Source: Clostridiales bacterium (GTDB taxonomy: Bacteria; Bacillota_E; Sulfobacillia; Sulfobacillales; JAIMBI01). Taken from it: 5,695 bases of DNA. The stretch covers positions 1-5,695 of the forward strand of contig DAHVOH010000138.1 in NCBI GenBank assembly GCA_027318915.1. The letters run 5' to 3'. The notes beneath the pieces are model-generated. The model ran no database searches. It was given only the letters and a program-made list of their open reading frames with translations, and was not told the DNA's origin. Below, one piece after another: positions 5,651-5,695 of this stretch (positions within the stretch are counted from its first letter, which is position 1; every line of letters begins with the position of its first letter). The translations under genes and the position numbers were made by a program.

Positions 5651-5683
5651 CGGGAGTGCGCCCAGTGACCGAGAGGGGTGACG

Positions 5684-5695
5684 ATGATGAAGACG
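5684..5695 (+). CDS. possible start of a gene leaving the window on the right
   Basis: ATGATGAAGACG closes the window, preceded by GAGAGGGGTG (5671-5680), a fair ribosome binding site for either the ATG at 5684 or that at 5687. A frame ending at TGA 5679-5681 stops just before it, like adjoining genes of an operon. Only four codons are visible (MMKT), a common beginning for signal peptides, but nothing about function can be read. Confidence 0.35.

Noticed and set aside
1..5695. CRISPR array, tRNA, rRNA or replication-origin iterons
   Set aside because: No regularly spaced repeats, no cloverleaf or rRNA-like segment and no iteron cluster were seen on reading both strands.

Overview
The window is a GC-rich (roughly 60-65 % by eye), gene-dense bacterial segment with strong purine-rich ribosome binding sites. 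It looks like accessory DNA (plasmid or genomic island): a lone serine resolvase lies at the left and a decayed IS630-family transposase at the right, with a type II restriction-modification (RM) pair between them. The taxon cannot be fixed from the sequence. The resolvase resembles the TnpR type common in Proteobacteria and other GC-rich phyla, but such genes move widely.

Layout. Bases 1-83 may hold the last codons of a gene entering from the left. Bases 84-348 are non-coding and contain two inverted repeats and a plausible resolvase promoter/recombination site. The serine resolvase occupies 349-939 (+). A small single-pass membrane protein of unknown function follows at 1086-1718 (+). A 185-bp gap holds a hairpin, a 10-bp palindrome and a -10-like box, and leads into a gamma-class (M.TaqI-like) adenine-N6 DNA methyltransferase at 1904-3493 (+). 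This overlaps by ATGA a 264-aa probable PD-(D/E)XK restriction endonuclease at 3490-4284 (+). A small basic protein follows at 4382-4618 (+), then a possible short ORF at 4706-4822 (+). The minus strand of about 4831-5560 encodes an IS630-family transposase split by two frameshifts and lacking its N-terminal DNA-binding region. The last bases (5684-5695) look like the start of another gene on the + strand.

How it works together. The methyltransferase and the overlapping endonuclease form a classical translationally coupled type II RM operon, with the methyltransferase first. The endonuclease carries an S-x-K core with glutamates 15-16 residues downstream, as in the Cfr10I/NgoMIV type of active site. 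Six GTCGAC sites occur in the window and all lie inside these two genes, which together with the TaqI-like methyltransferase makes a TCGA-core specificity a testable guess. The membrane protein and the 78-aa basic protein flank the RM pair on the same strand and could be accessory genes or simple passengers. The IS630 remnant appears to have inserted at a TA step into a small gene; joining its two flanks restores an open frame.
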